Origin: Turnera subulata
Lineage: Eukaryota > Streptophyta > Magnoliopsida > Malpighiales > Passifloraceae
Length of the DNA: 64,000 bases
Direction: 5' to 3'
Assembly (NCBI GenBank): GCA_028386065.3
Contig: JAKUCV010006909.1
Location: forward strand, 90,491 to 154,490
A program made the position numbers and the translations under genes. Of the stretch, positions 37,636 through 49,506 are shown piece after piece (positions within the stretch are counted from its first letter, which is position 1; each line of letters starts with the position of its first letter). The notes under the pieces were generated by a model. It worked only from the letters and a program-made list of their open reading frames with translations. It searched no databases and had not been told where the DNA came from.

Positions 37636-38398
37636 ATTCCACAACCAAAAGTTCAAAACACCAACAACATAAAAGAGAAGAAACCAACACAACGCAAACA
37701 AGAAGTTCCAAAGTCTATCGTCCTTTTGATAATTTAAAATTTTCGGTCTTGTCACTTAAATTGATTTCTTGTGGATTTTTTTTACATAAGATTGGAATAA
37801 CGTGCTGGACCATCGAAAACCACAAGAATAAGAAATATGTAAGATTTCACTGTCGTACGGACGCAGTAGCACCAATGGAAATCTAACGCGTGCATGTGAA
37901 GGGATTGGATTATTTCAGCACGTGCCTAATTGTCTGTTGTTTATAATTTCTGACAATAATGGGCATTATTTAAATGATTAGGTTCAATTCAACAGTCAAC
38001 AGTCATACTAATCAGCTATTAACAAATGTCATTGTCGATTAAAAAAATTCACCGATAACATATAGGTCAAAACTGCCTTTATTCTTAAGGAAAGGAATTT
38101 TGGTAAGGGGATAGATTTTTTCATACCAAGTTTGTTATTGTTGCTATTATCATTGGAATCGGATTTTCTCTGAATAATATTGAAATAATATGTAACCAGT
38201 CTAGCTAGAAAGTTGTATTCACAGAAAATAATATTATAGAGGTTCCAATAACTTTCATGTGAAACTTATTACCGATATTACATTACCCAAAAGATCGAGG
38301 CAACAAAAATAGCAGTCTGAATTTTTCCACTTGCTATCGAATAACAACAAGAAGCTCAACATCAAAGGCGAATTCACAATATAATAAGAGTTTATGTT

Positions 38399-38411
38399 TT
38401 TCTCGATGATA
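38399..38411 (-). mobile_element. Micro-insertion TTTCTCGATGATA
   Basis: 13 bp between perfect 18-bp copies of ATAATAAGAGTTTATGTT (38381-38398 and 38412-38429). The A-tail is very short, so a simple duplication with filler DNA is also possible. Confidence 0.5.
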
Positions 38412-39066
38412 ATAATAAGAGTTTATGTTACGATCAAGAAAAATAATTTGATTTTTTATTACTAGTTGCTAAGTCCAAGGAAGGTACAGTACCAAACTAA
38501 ACTAATTCATGCATGACTCTCGCCTAAAGTAATTAATCCGAGGTTTCTTATTAAGAAGAGATTATCTGGTTATAGTACCGGTGAATTCAATTACCCTCTA
38601 GCGGAACTTGGCAGATACTTTGGGTTTCATTTTACCAATTGTATCTCAGAACTTGGAGAAGACATGCATGTTTACATGTGCAATGAGTGTAGGCACGCTT
38701 TGTCTGATAGTAGTAATTGAAAATTTTTAGGTTCCACCAATAAACTCACGCATCAGATGCTAATGTCTATATGGTGATATAAATTAGTTACTTTGTCCAG
38801 TATAAAGCAGCACCTGTTTCATTAAGTTTAATGTATGCCATACAAACGTTGACAGCTGGTATAGGACGTATATAAAGCAAAAAAATATTGTCTTTCTTAT
38901 TGTCATATCGAAGTTCATTCCCTTATTTATAAAAAACAAACGGGTAATCATCCCTTAAGGTTGAATTGTTGTTACGGATTTCGCTCCCAAAAAAAAAAAA
39001 AAAGAGAGATTTCGTTGCACCAGATCTGTAAATTGTTGCCTGGTTCCTCTTCCCGACCATATTTTT

Positions 39067-39130
39067 TCTTTTTATGCTAACGGTGATCTTTATTTTTCTA
39101 TATGCAAGATTACATAGTATATAAACGCAG
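39067..39130 (-). mobile_element. Short retroposon copy, 64 bp, TTAGCAT-poly(A) family
   Basis: 64 bp flanked by GACCATATTTTT at 39055-39066 and 39131-39142. The plus-strand left end is TCTTTTTATGCTAAC, so the sense strand ends GTTAGCATAAAAAGA, preceded by AATAAAGATCA. It extends the family consensus beyond the six-base tip seen in the shortest copies. Confidence 0.75.
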
Positions 39131-39131
39131 G

Positions 39132-39275
39132 ACCATATTTTTCCAATTGAGAGCTCATTAGTGACGATGATATGATATCTTGACAAAATAATGAACACAA
39201 AAACACGACCATATTTCCAATTGAGAGCTCGTTAGCGACGATGATATGATATCTTAACAAAATAATGAACACATG
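39132..39275. repeat. Two-copy tandem duplication, ~76-bp period
   Basis: The stretch from ACCATAT through CAATTGAGAGCTC and GATGATATGATATCTT to AATGAACAC is present twice in tandem, with a few substitutions. The left copy abuts the 64-bp retroposon. Confidence 0.8.
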
Positions 39276-39635
39276 CTATCCCCCGACCCCATTAGAGGGC
39301 GATCGAGGATCTATAATTTTAACTGGAGGAGTGGAGGCAAACGTAACAAAATATATATGACCAATCTCTTTGAAAATTTAGGCAGTGCAGGTTAATGACT
39401 AGAGTGCCGGCCGCCCTTATGTGTGTAGATAAAGATCCACCACTCTTCAAAATGCAATGACTTTCCCAACATTATGGGCCTTCAATGTCAATACTTATCG
39501 GGGAGGTGACACTACCAAATAGGGAGTGGCGGAGTGCCACTCAATGTTGTACATAAAGAGATATTTAAGCCATGATGCTACATGCATCACATCTCAATTA
39601 TGCGACATTTTTGTGCCTTTAATGTGCATGTCATG

Positions 39636-39648
39636 ATGTTCCAAAAAA
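39636..39648 (+). mobile_element. Micro-insertion ATGTTCCAAAAAA
   Basis: 13 bp between perfect copies of AATGTGCATGTCATG (39621-39635 and 39649-39663). It ends in an A-tract on the plus strand, so its sense strand is plus. Confidence 0.65.
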
Positions 39649-41327
39649 AATGTGCATGTCATGTGCTTTTTTTGCTCGTTGTTGTAGCTAATGAGGCGCT
39701 TGCATAGAAACATTAATGGGGACAAGTACAGTCACATGTACTATGTACAACAGTTAAATGTCATCATTTTGTAGAAAATGATCAGGATGTAACTGGTAGA
39801 TGCACAAAAAGAGTGTATATATTTGCCAAGTAGTGCATGAAAAAGCAAAACATCATCAATGTTTGTAAAACCATAAAAAGGTGGGAATTTATATGTACAT
39901 AGTTAAATAAACTCTTCCCACTTTTGATAGAATTCCTTTTTGCTAATTATTGAGGCTAAATTTGGAGCAACCTGCTACCTAGATTCCTCCACTGCATATT
40001 ATTTGCAGCAGGAAGAAGGCACAAGCAACTAACTGGTTAAGTTGTCTGTCCCCCAAAAACTAGCGCTTCATACTTGGAAAGGGCATTTGCAGAGATTGCC
40101 ATGGTTATTGTCTGCTTTGCAATTTTGGTTCTACTACTTTTGCTATTGTCTTGAACATAGAAATTATCTATAGCTAATTTGCCGTTCTTATTCTATTACA
40201 TACTAAGAGAAGTTGATTTGTTAGAGATGTGATTAGTTTAATCAAATCAAAACAGCTTGCACATGATAAATGTTCGTCCTTATCTCTTTTAGCTTTGTTT
40301 TGACAGCATCTATTTTTTAAGCTTCTTTTTAACAGCATGCACTGTTGCACATGATAAATATAAAACAGCTCGCTGATCAGTACCTTCTTCCTCATCTACT
40401 TGGTTCTCCCTCCACCTTTTTCTAGAATATATACAGTGAATTCCTGACAGATTAATTAAGTAGTACATAGGATACTCCGGATCCTCTATACATTGCAAAA
40501 CGATTAATTATTATCTTATGAATTACGTGCACAGATCTTCAAGATTGTCTTGCCCAATGGCAGATAAATTAACTTTATACATATATACGGTGATCCACAT
40601 GCATGTGAGTAATCTAGACTTCAAGATAACAGTCCTATATAGCATAATAGCTGCTCAATATTACAGAAAAGATAATTATATTTCCTCGTACTATCCAGCA
40701 GCTTTTAGGAATGCACATGAGGCCTATAGATATATGCAACGAAGACGAATACGAACTCCTTCAAGCTCTAGAATGCATGCCCTAGTAATAAGTAAGTTGT
40801 AAGAGCAAATAGCAATGATTTCCTGGGTTTTATAGTGTCGGTAAACAAGCTTAATGCCTGCAACTTGTAACAGGAATTGCCTACTTAAACGCCTTACCAA
40901 AATTTGAATAAATTGGGAATTCCTTTCACTTTGGGATTACAGCTACATATTTCATGAACAAATATCAACCAGTCGCTATCGCCATGCAACAGTCTGAGCT
41001 GCAAATTGTAGGTACACCAGATTCCGCCCGCCTACAATAAGTACACATGTTTTTTGGGTGATCATAACAGCTGCTCTTTTTTTTTTTTATCAGAAATACA
41101 TATACGGTCCTTTAGCGTGTACATGTTCGTATATTGATCGCAAGGATGATCTCGGGTTCAGTTCGTATGTTACACAGGTACCATGGAGTGATTGATCCTA
41201 TTTCGCTCTCTTTCTAAACTAGATTAGTTTTAAGTAGTGAAATATGGCTTGGAAATCTAACTATTATGTGCGTGTAAACCTGTATTGCTGGTACGCACGT
41301 AGGTAGATAGGAGAAGGAGAAGGATCC

Positions 41328-41343
41328 TTTTTTTTGATGCCAC
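41328..41343 (-). mobile_element. Micro-insertion, T8 plus GATGCCAC
   Basis: 16 bp between AAGGAGAAGGATCC (41314-41327) and AAGGAGAAGAATCC (41344-41357). On the minus strand it ends GGCATC-poly(A), close to the GCATC-poly(A) terminus at 43524. Confidence 0.7.
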
Positions 41344-43523
41344 AAGGAGAAGAATCCCTGCGTATTTGATTTGCATGCAAATTATATGTATCACTCATGA
41401 TCAGAGGTGACTTGAAATCATTAAAATGAGAACGACAGGTAGCTAATAGGGTATGGTGCCTATTAAAATGTACTTTTCTTGATGTATGCTCTGCAGCTAC
41501 CCGCAGAATTGTCACTCACTCAAATTAATGGAGGGAGAGCTGGTACACTTTCCCACATGAAGTTTTTAGGAAGCTTCGTTCTCTCCCGCAGCCTATAGCC
41601 CGTCAATTTAATTGAAGATTCCTCATATGTATTTGCTCTTTCAGAGCTTGATATTTTGTATTTTTTCTCCTATGGAACAGGAGAGCAAGATCGATTGGGA
41701 TGCCTATAGCTAGGGGACAAATAATTGAAGAGACAGGGTCCCTGTAAGTGTCTCCTCTCCAATGGCACCTACAACTCTTGTTTGCAAATTATAACTTGAG
41801 TGGAGACGGATCGGGACATTTTCCTACCTGACAAACAAACTGGATATATTACAAGTAAATAACTCGATGGAACATGATCAGTACGGTAACTTAATTCACC
41901 ACATTCCAAGGCTTCGTATCATCTCTCCAGCCAGCTCCTTAGAAATGAAATTCTGTCGGGGTAGGTTTGAAGCAAATTTTTTATATATGGTACTCATTTG
42001 TTTTAAAAAAACTCTATCCTGCCTATAATATGTGATCAGTGATGCATCTCGAATAATATCACCCCACACGGCTAACAAATCTATCATGTTATACATTGAA
42101 ATTACCCGATTCTGCTATGAATCCTTGACGTCAATTTTTGGAAACTCCCATCGTTTGTCATGATCATAGAGGTCTATATATTTCTCTCATAATTACTCGG
42201 TGACCCTTTCGGGACAGAATGCCTTAAAATCATTCGCTTTTCAGTTCATTGTCCTTCATAAATTTTGTTAAGCTGCTGATTGAAAATGAAAACTGGCCTG
42301 CACCAATCTTGCTCTCTGTAGCTATTATATATTGTGGGTAACTAATTAATGATACTTTTATTCATATAGAAACGCAATACATGCACTTCCATTCTAATTT
42401 ATCACCGTACATATCATTAAACGTTATAATAATAATTATAGCGGGATAGTACTAGTAGTAGCTAGTTATAACTTCCACCACTCTGGCCTCATCGTGCTGG
42501 TACGTAATTAAGAGCTATGTTCCAGGGCTTCTTAAGCATTTAATCGATCGTTCTTCTACGGAATGATCAGTCGCTATCATTTGTCATAAAATGGCTGAAA
42601 TCAATCTTTGTGAAGAAAGAGCTAGCTACCACCAGCAGGAATAATGGTTACTCTTAATTATTCGCCTACGGGGTGCAGTTTCCCCTTTGCAATCTTCTTG
42701 CACTTCCTCGACTATTTCTTGTTTGGTGTTTTATTAACATAAAAAACAATACACAGAGCTGAGTGAAGTACACGGCAGTCATTTGTTTTCTCTCAGAGCT
42801 GGGTGATTGTGGTATAATGTGTACACGCCTTGCATGTGAAACTAGATAGAATAAATTAATGTGGGAACTGGAGTATCTTAACTTACTTTTAAGGATTCAA
42901 ACTTCAGGTCATTGGGAAGGATGTGAATATTACTCCTTTTAATACTTGAGGAGTATTTTGTCACCTAGGTTCGAATGGTCTGCCTTTGATTTCAATATAA
43001 TTTCAATGGAGCTGATAAACTCCAAAAAGGGGGGGGGGGTGGAAAGAAGAAAAAGTCCCTGTCACCAGCTATACACCAACCAACTTTATTCTGGGGACCA
43101 ACATTAATCGTACTGCATATCGCGGAACAATGGCGTAGAGAGATCGTAAAGTTCTAAAAATAACGGTGCAAAGTGTATATCTATATAGTATAATTAAATT
43201 GCGGCTTGTTGTTTTATCCATAATATAGGTTGTTTTGCACAATCTTTAAGGTTGTTACTATGACCAATGACAATCTTTAAGATAGTAATTAATGTAGTTT
43301 TTAAAAGTCTATATCCTGCCTAGCTATAATATATGATTGGGAGTAATAAGAATATCATAGTAATTGACTAATATATTATTATATGAAAAAAATTATTATT
43401 TAATTTCTCTTACCTAACTATTTAATCATGGGTTATGTTTGAAAATCGAGCAATAAATTACTCATGGAATTTCTAAAGACGTTAAAACAAAACAATAAGC
43501 TTTAAACAATTATATTGTGAAAT

Positions 43524-43539
43524 TTTTTTTTTGATGCAA
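43524..43539 (-). mobile_element. Micro-insertion, T9 plus GATGCAA
   Basis: 16 bp between perfect 16-bp copies of AATTATATTGTGAAAT (43508-43523 and 43540-43555). On the minus strand it ends TTGCATC-poly(A). Confidence 0.75.
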
Positions 43540-46500
43540 AATTATATTGTGAAATAGTGAGAGTATCATGACAGTTGAGTTTTTTAGAGAAAATTACGTC
43601 CAAAATAAATAAAAGGGAGTTTGTGAGAGAAATAGTATGAGCAATTAACGGGGGTGATCTCTATAATTAGGTATGTAGTTTTGAGTAATATAAGATTAAA
43701 TGTAGCATTGACTGCACTTAGATTAACTTTTGGTTAAAGTGGAGAACCTATCCCACATGATCGTCGGGGGGGAAAGCAGAATTATCTTAATGAGCCAATT
43801 GAGTCATTATTTGGTGATTCCACTGACAATGCTCCAATTAATGACGATGAGCTCCTTAATTAATACCCAAAGCAATGTCCTCGAGTAAATTACCGTCCGG
43901 AGTCCGGACCACTCCTATTCATTTCTAGGAGATTCTACCTTATCAAGGATGCTTTAATAAACAATTGTTAGCCCGAGATAACTTGTCCGAGTTCCGTTGT
44001 CTTCTATATCAAAGAAATGAAAGCTGTAAGCAATCTTCCTTTTAGAAAATACTTTTAAAATTGACCGAAAATATTTTTAAAAGATTTAATATATGCAACG
44101 AAAGCAGCGTTTACCAGAGAGGTAGCCCATATAAATATATAAATATATATATATATATATATNGGAGTTGCACTAGTTTGTTATATATATATGACAAATT
44201 GCTTAAAATCCAAGTTCTATACTTCGAGCATATGCGGAGTGAGAGCAATGTACTATGCATCTTCGAAACATTATTACCATGTGAGTGGCGAGAAAATCGA
44301 AATAAATTTTCCAGGAATTGGAGGGATGCGTGCTTCGTTGTTGTCTATGACCTTTTTGACGCAAAAGAAAGTAAAAATTGGAAAAAAAAAAAAAAGAAGG
44401 AAGAACGCATGCCAACCATTGAATGTGGACTTATCTTCAAGAGAGTACACTATTGATTGTAACAATCACAACATGGGGTCAGGATTTATTGCATAATAAA
44501 GTTCATCGGTTAATTAGCATCGAAGAAAAAAAAAGATTTACTGCTTAAACCTAATGAAGAAATATTAAGTACTAACAAAAGGTGTAAACAGTAGAATATA
44601 TCTGCAGTTGCTTTTCCCTGTGATCCAGTATTTTTTTTAAAAAAAAACATAGGGGGAATTTTGATCATGTGACTCAAGGAGCCTATTCCATCCCCGCATC
44701 TTTCTTGATGGAATACCAACTGTAAGAAAATGAACAAAAGCAAGCAAAGACCCTATCCCTACAATTAGGGTCAGATTTACAAGAAAGGTAGAGACCCTCA
44801 TGGGTCACGTGGTTAAAATCGAATTCCATAAGAAAAATGTAGTTTTTTGGCAGCGAGTATCATGCACTAAATTAAGAGTTGTAGTCGGCAAACGTTCTCC
44901 CTCTCGATATGCTTCTTGTGAAAATGTTATAATATATAAGGCGATGGGAACCCTAATAACCTAACATGATAAAATAATGGGTAAAGTCGTGGCGATGATA
45001 TGTTAAGCTTATCATCAAGACATCAAAATAAATAAGACCAACTAAACTGAAGAAAAAAAATGCGTCAAAAGCTGATAAGATTTTTCTTTTCCGCATGAAG
45101 GAAGAAGATTGATTATACTTACTACGTACGCTGACCAATTTGGCATATAAAATAATTAAAATTGTTGGTATAATCAAGTTTAGCGGACTAAATTGGTACT
45201 GGAATGTATGTTTTCTTTATGACTGAGAGGATATTATTGAGCAATGATCAAATATATGGTGCAATGGTATGAGATTACAAAATATTCTCAGAATGACTGT
45301 CAAGCAAGAAGAAGTACACTAGAATTATTATCAAATGTATGCAAGCTAGACACGTAAATTGATACACATGTTTATCAAAGTTGAAGGATCCAAATTATGG
45401 AATGGTTATTGGGTATAAAGGACAAAGTACTCTATGTCACCAATTCAATTACAATTGGAAGAAATAAAAAAATTATTACAGTTTCTTCTGTGAATGATTA
45501 CATCGGTTTTGTAGTTATTGTGACATATAGCTCATTTTTAAACCGATTAAGGTCTTAGATGAAAGTGTATTAGCAATTCAATATTCGTAAAAAGATAACA
45601 GTGCATTATTCTAAAAGATAAACATTATGTTAATATGTTTTTCCTAGGCAAAATTAGTTTAATTAGACTTCACCATCTCCACTGTTCTTCAAAGGCCTTT
45701 TGGGCTTGGAATTTGAAAATGAACAAGGTTCAAACCTTGCTCGTTTTGTGACACGGCCAAGCCTAGTATGGGCGCCCAGACTCTAGCGGTCTTCATGGCG
45801 ACTCTCATATTTATTGGGCCGACATGACTTCTTACGATGGGAATAGCTCAATAGGCAAGATTTGACAAGAAACCCAAATCCAGGTTTTAAACCGACGAGG
45901 AGGTCGTAACTGGAGTAGTAGTAGGCTGGTGTCCATCATGATTACGCCTGCAAAAGAATTGTGCCTTAACAGGTTTGTGAAAGCGATAGTGTTTATGGCC
46001 ATTGTTAGGCTTTTACTAATTGGACCTTCATTTCCAGTGGGCGACTGGAGGGAGGAAGGCCCATAGATAGGGATCTCTCGACTCATAAGTGGGTCCAAAT
46101 TTCAAAACGAACTGGCCCGATTGCATAACCCCATATCTAACAGCCATTAATATCATCTGAAAGCTTTAAAATAGTTGGCGCACAAGGCCTTAAATTTTTG
46201 AGAATTTCAATTTCTATAAGGATTTCATGTACAAAACTACATCAGTATATCACATACCTGAGGGCGATACAAAGACGGGGAAATTATTATCCATTTTCTG
46301 TGGGAAAACTTATTAGAGAGACCTTTTATGTCTACAAATTGAGTAGTAAGTACACAGGCGTCACGAATTAACCTCGCGGTAAGACAAACGAGGAAGTAAG
46401 CCAAGCCAATATAGTCGGCATTGCGCCCCTGAACATCTCTCTCGTGATTTAATTGGTTGATGTTACCTATTACCATCTCTGCTAGGCTTAAAGCTATTGC

Positions 46501-46840
46501 AGCTGTCAGTTTAAACAAAGTATTCAAAGGTTAGCCTGCATAATATTTTTCCTGCTTAACCTGTCAAAAAATGTTTACAACACGATTCTTAAACAGCTAG
46601 AGAGCTAAGTAATCGATCCATAAAGAATGAGGGATATATCCTCGGGACGTTATTGTCCATTCGGGTCAAGCTTCAGTTACGGCTTCCAAACAAAATTAGT
46701 TTCCTTCCCCTGACTAGAGACTTAAGCACACACTGATATCTATATAGCCTTATAATTTTTACACAAAGCAACCATGAACTCAACACACAAAGGTACAAGA
46801 GCAGAGCCAGCTTGTAGATCATATCTCCTACCTCTAGTAT

Positions 46841-48900
46841 TTACAATCCCAAGAGCGAGGTCTTCTTCACTGGTTTACCCAGCTGAAACACAGGGTGACT
46901 GCACAGCCTCTTCACCCCTTTCCTCAAGCTTAACCAGTCACCATTGTCATATGCACTTTTGCAGCCCTTATCAAAGGCACTTGTTTCACTCAAACCAGGG
47001 CTGCTTCCTGAAAGAGACTGAAACTCCTCTTCTCCGTCGCTTTTCTTCTGAAAGCTCCAGTATATCTCCTCATTGGTGGACTCGAGACAATGCATTGTGG
47101 AGGACCTCAAGAACTTACCGCTGGTGGGGATACCAACTGCAGAGGTGTCCATGGATATTTTACAGGAGTCACTGCAGTTTAGATTTGATTCACAGGGAAC
47201 AGTACTCTTTTGGCTTGGGGAATCAGAACATCCAGACTGCAATCTAACCATGGCAGAGAATTCTTCCCTTTCCCTCAGGGTTTTCATGATCAGGGTCTTG
47301 AGCAAGTTCATTACTTGCACAGCATGAATCAAAGCAGTTAAAGGATCGGCCATCTACAGCATAATGAGAATCTCTTAGCTAATAGCTAACACAAGTTAGG
47401 AAGAGATGAGAAGATTCTATGAAATCATCAGAAAATTAATTGGAACAACCTTTTAACATGTCTGCAAGTCCTATTTATAACAAACGTCTATGAAAATCAT
47501 CCGAAAACTGCTGGTCTTCAGATCATAATGGTCAATTACCAATGAGGAAAGGTATATTTTTAGTGATATTCCCATTTACTTAACAGATTTTTAGATATAA
47601 GAAGAATAGCTTAAAATCAATGCATTTTGATGCAATTTCTATCTACAGAAACCTATGAAAACGATAGAAAATTAATTATCTTCAGAAGTTAGCAGTCAAC
47701 AGAACCTTTCAATTCATAAAAAAAAAAAAAAAAAGAACCATTCAAACCAAAGATTTTGTCATTTTGCAATAAAAAGAACAATCTTTAGTCAGCGGTTTAC
47801 CAGTATCAATCTTGAACAAGCAACTAGGAAGGCGAGATGTGTCAAAAAAGACAATTTCAACAAACCTGCGTCATGTTGGGAGCAAAGACCATAGCAACAT
47901 TGCGTGCATTCATCTTGTTATACTGTTCATGTTCCACAACATCTGCCATCAGATTGATGGCCCAATCAAGCAGAGATGCTTCTGTTGTGGGAAGTAACTT
48001 CACAAGTTGACTGCAGTCATCTTCTGTGTTGCAATGCATCACCTGTTCTGGTGTAAGAGTATCAAGAACCCCAGAAGGTAACTCCCTAAACCAAGCCTGC
48101 AATCACAACAAAGAAGTATGTAGAAAGTAAGTACAATTCATTTTAAAAAAAAAAACATATCTTTCTTCTAAAAACAGAGTTGATGAAGAAGTCACCAAGC
48201 AGCCGAAAACATGTATAAATTCCAGAGAACAGAAATTACGAAAATTGAAAACCAATTTGTCATCTTGAATTGGTACCTTTATCAAACCTGCCAAACAGTG
48301 GACATCAATTCCACGGGGCACTACCCCTTTGTTCAGCTGGTCTCTAACATACTCTTCTTGGCTATTTTCAGCGGTTATTCGGAATATTCCTTCTGCCTTT
48401 GATAACACAAACCAAGAGTGATTAGAATTATACAATCAACAGTACTGGTACTGGAATTTAACAAAAAAAATTGCCAAAGGATTCAATTTTTTGAAAGAGA
48501 AAAAAAAAAAAAAAGAGAGAGACTACCTTGAGGCCACCTTCTACATACAAGCGGTTCTGCATCATAAGAAGTATAGTGGGAACACTGTTCCCTCGAGCAT
48601 CATAAGAACACTGCATTGACTTGGCAGAGACTCCAAATACACTTACGCTGCAGAGTACAAAACGCAACAGCGTAAAAATTACATGCATAATTCGCTAATA
48701 AAATTACAATGTAACAGTAACATAAAATTGGTTGCAGCAAGTAAATCAAATTAACCCCATCCATCCATCCATTAACAAAACACCAACTAATATAGCTTCT
48801 TACCGATCATCCACCCCATTCATAAACAGCTCATTCGACTAAAAAATAATTAAGTTCACAAAAAAGCTTATTAACAGATAATTATAAATTAATTATGATA

Positions 48901-48931
<31 letters not shown>

Positions 48932-49506
48932 TTATATAACAAACAAACAGTCCACCGAGAGGAGTGAAGGAAAGTAACAGACCTGGCGCTAGGCACTTTA
49001 CGGGGGACCTCCGGCTCGAGCTCGGTGGGCAAGCCGAGGAAGCCGTTGAAACGGTCGAAGGTGACGTGGGACACGTGGCGGACCTCGGTTGGCCAGCTGA
49101 TATCCATAGCCGAGACGTCCTCCCTCTCCATGCTGCACGTGACCAGCGACTTCCGTAACGCCGTAACCAAAATATCCAGGATGGCAAACTGATTATTACT
49201 GTTACCATTATTATTATTATTGTTATGACTGCAACAACTGTTACTACTGCTGCTGCTGTTATCCTCGCTCCCGTTCCGCCCTCCCCGCTCGCTTCCGTTG
49301 TTAACAATAAGCGGCGGATTACGAGAAACGCCGTCGTATCCTTCCTCCTCCTCATCTTCCTCTTCCTCTTCCTCCTCCTCTTCTTCTTCCTCTTCTTCTT
49401 CGTCGTCGTCGTCATTCTGGTGGTAAAACGGACTGGGAGGCGGGGCCGGGTTGAACTCGGTGAGGCCGACGAGTCCGCAAGATTTGGATCGGAAAAGCCG
49501 AGTCAT
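46841..49506 (-). CDS. ROP GTPase-activating protein (CRIB-RhoGAP), five exons
   Basis: Exons on the minus strand are 49506-48983, 48647-48527, 48396-48277, 48096-47866 and 47353-46841. All introns are GT-AG and the joined frame encodes 502 residues. The N-terminus MTRLFRSKSCGL and the CRIB motif beginning ISWPTEVRHV (from about residue 136) are typical of plant ROPGAPs. The GAP domain follows, with the arginine-finger motif EGIFRI (Arg221) early in exon 3 and NVAMVFAPNMTQ at the exon 4-5 junction. The C-terminus ends SLRKGVKRLCSHPVFQLGKP. These cytosolic or membrane-associated proteins speed GTP hydrolysis by ROP GTPases in polarity, hypoxia and stress responses; CRIB aids ROP binding. An unusual acidic run (about residues 32-55) comes from a GAG/GAA repeat. 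Exon 1 could not be read past the first GT without losing the family sequence PSASVSVFGVSA, which supports the chosen splice. It looks functional. Confidence 0.93.
47713..47733 (+). mobile_element. Poly(A) micro-insertion in intron 4 of the ROP-GAP gene
   Basis: TTCAT followed by about 16 A lies between AGAACCTTTCAA (47701-47712) and AGAACCATTCAA (47734-47745). Relative to the gene it is antisense. It is far from either splice site, so an effect on splicing is not expected. Confidence 0.6.
48898..48942. repeat. AT-rich microsatellite in intron 1 of the ROP-GAP gene
   Basis: A (TA)n-type repeat with a few interruptions, between the first and second exons. Confidence 0.8.

Larger units (their letters stand above)
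36315..46840. other. Long AT-rich intergenic spacer
   Basis: No gene with recognisable homology is visible in about 10.5 kb. It contains the upstream region of the bHLH gene, with CACGTG G-boxes at 37143-37148 and 37919-37924, several micro-insertions listed separately, an AT microsatellite with one undetermined base at 44163, and a G-tract near 43028. Two short minus-strand frames (45832-46098 and 46237-46527) have balanced composition, but I recognise nothing in them. Confidence 0.5.

Noticed and set aside
44130..44163. AT repeat ending in an undetermined base
   Set aside because: It looks like a microsatellite with an assembly uncertainty at 44163, not a biological feature of note.
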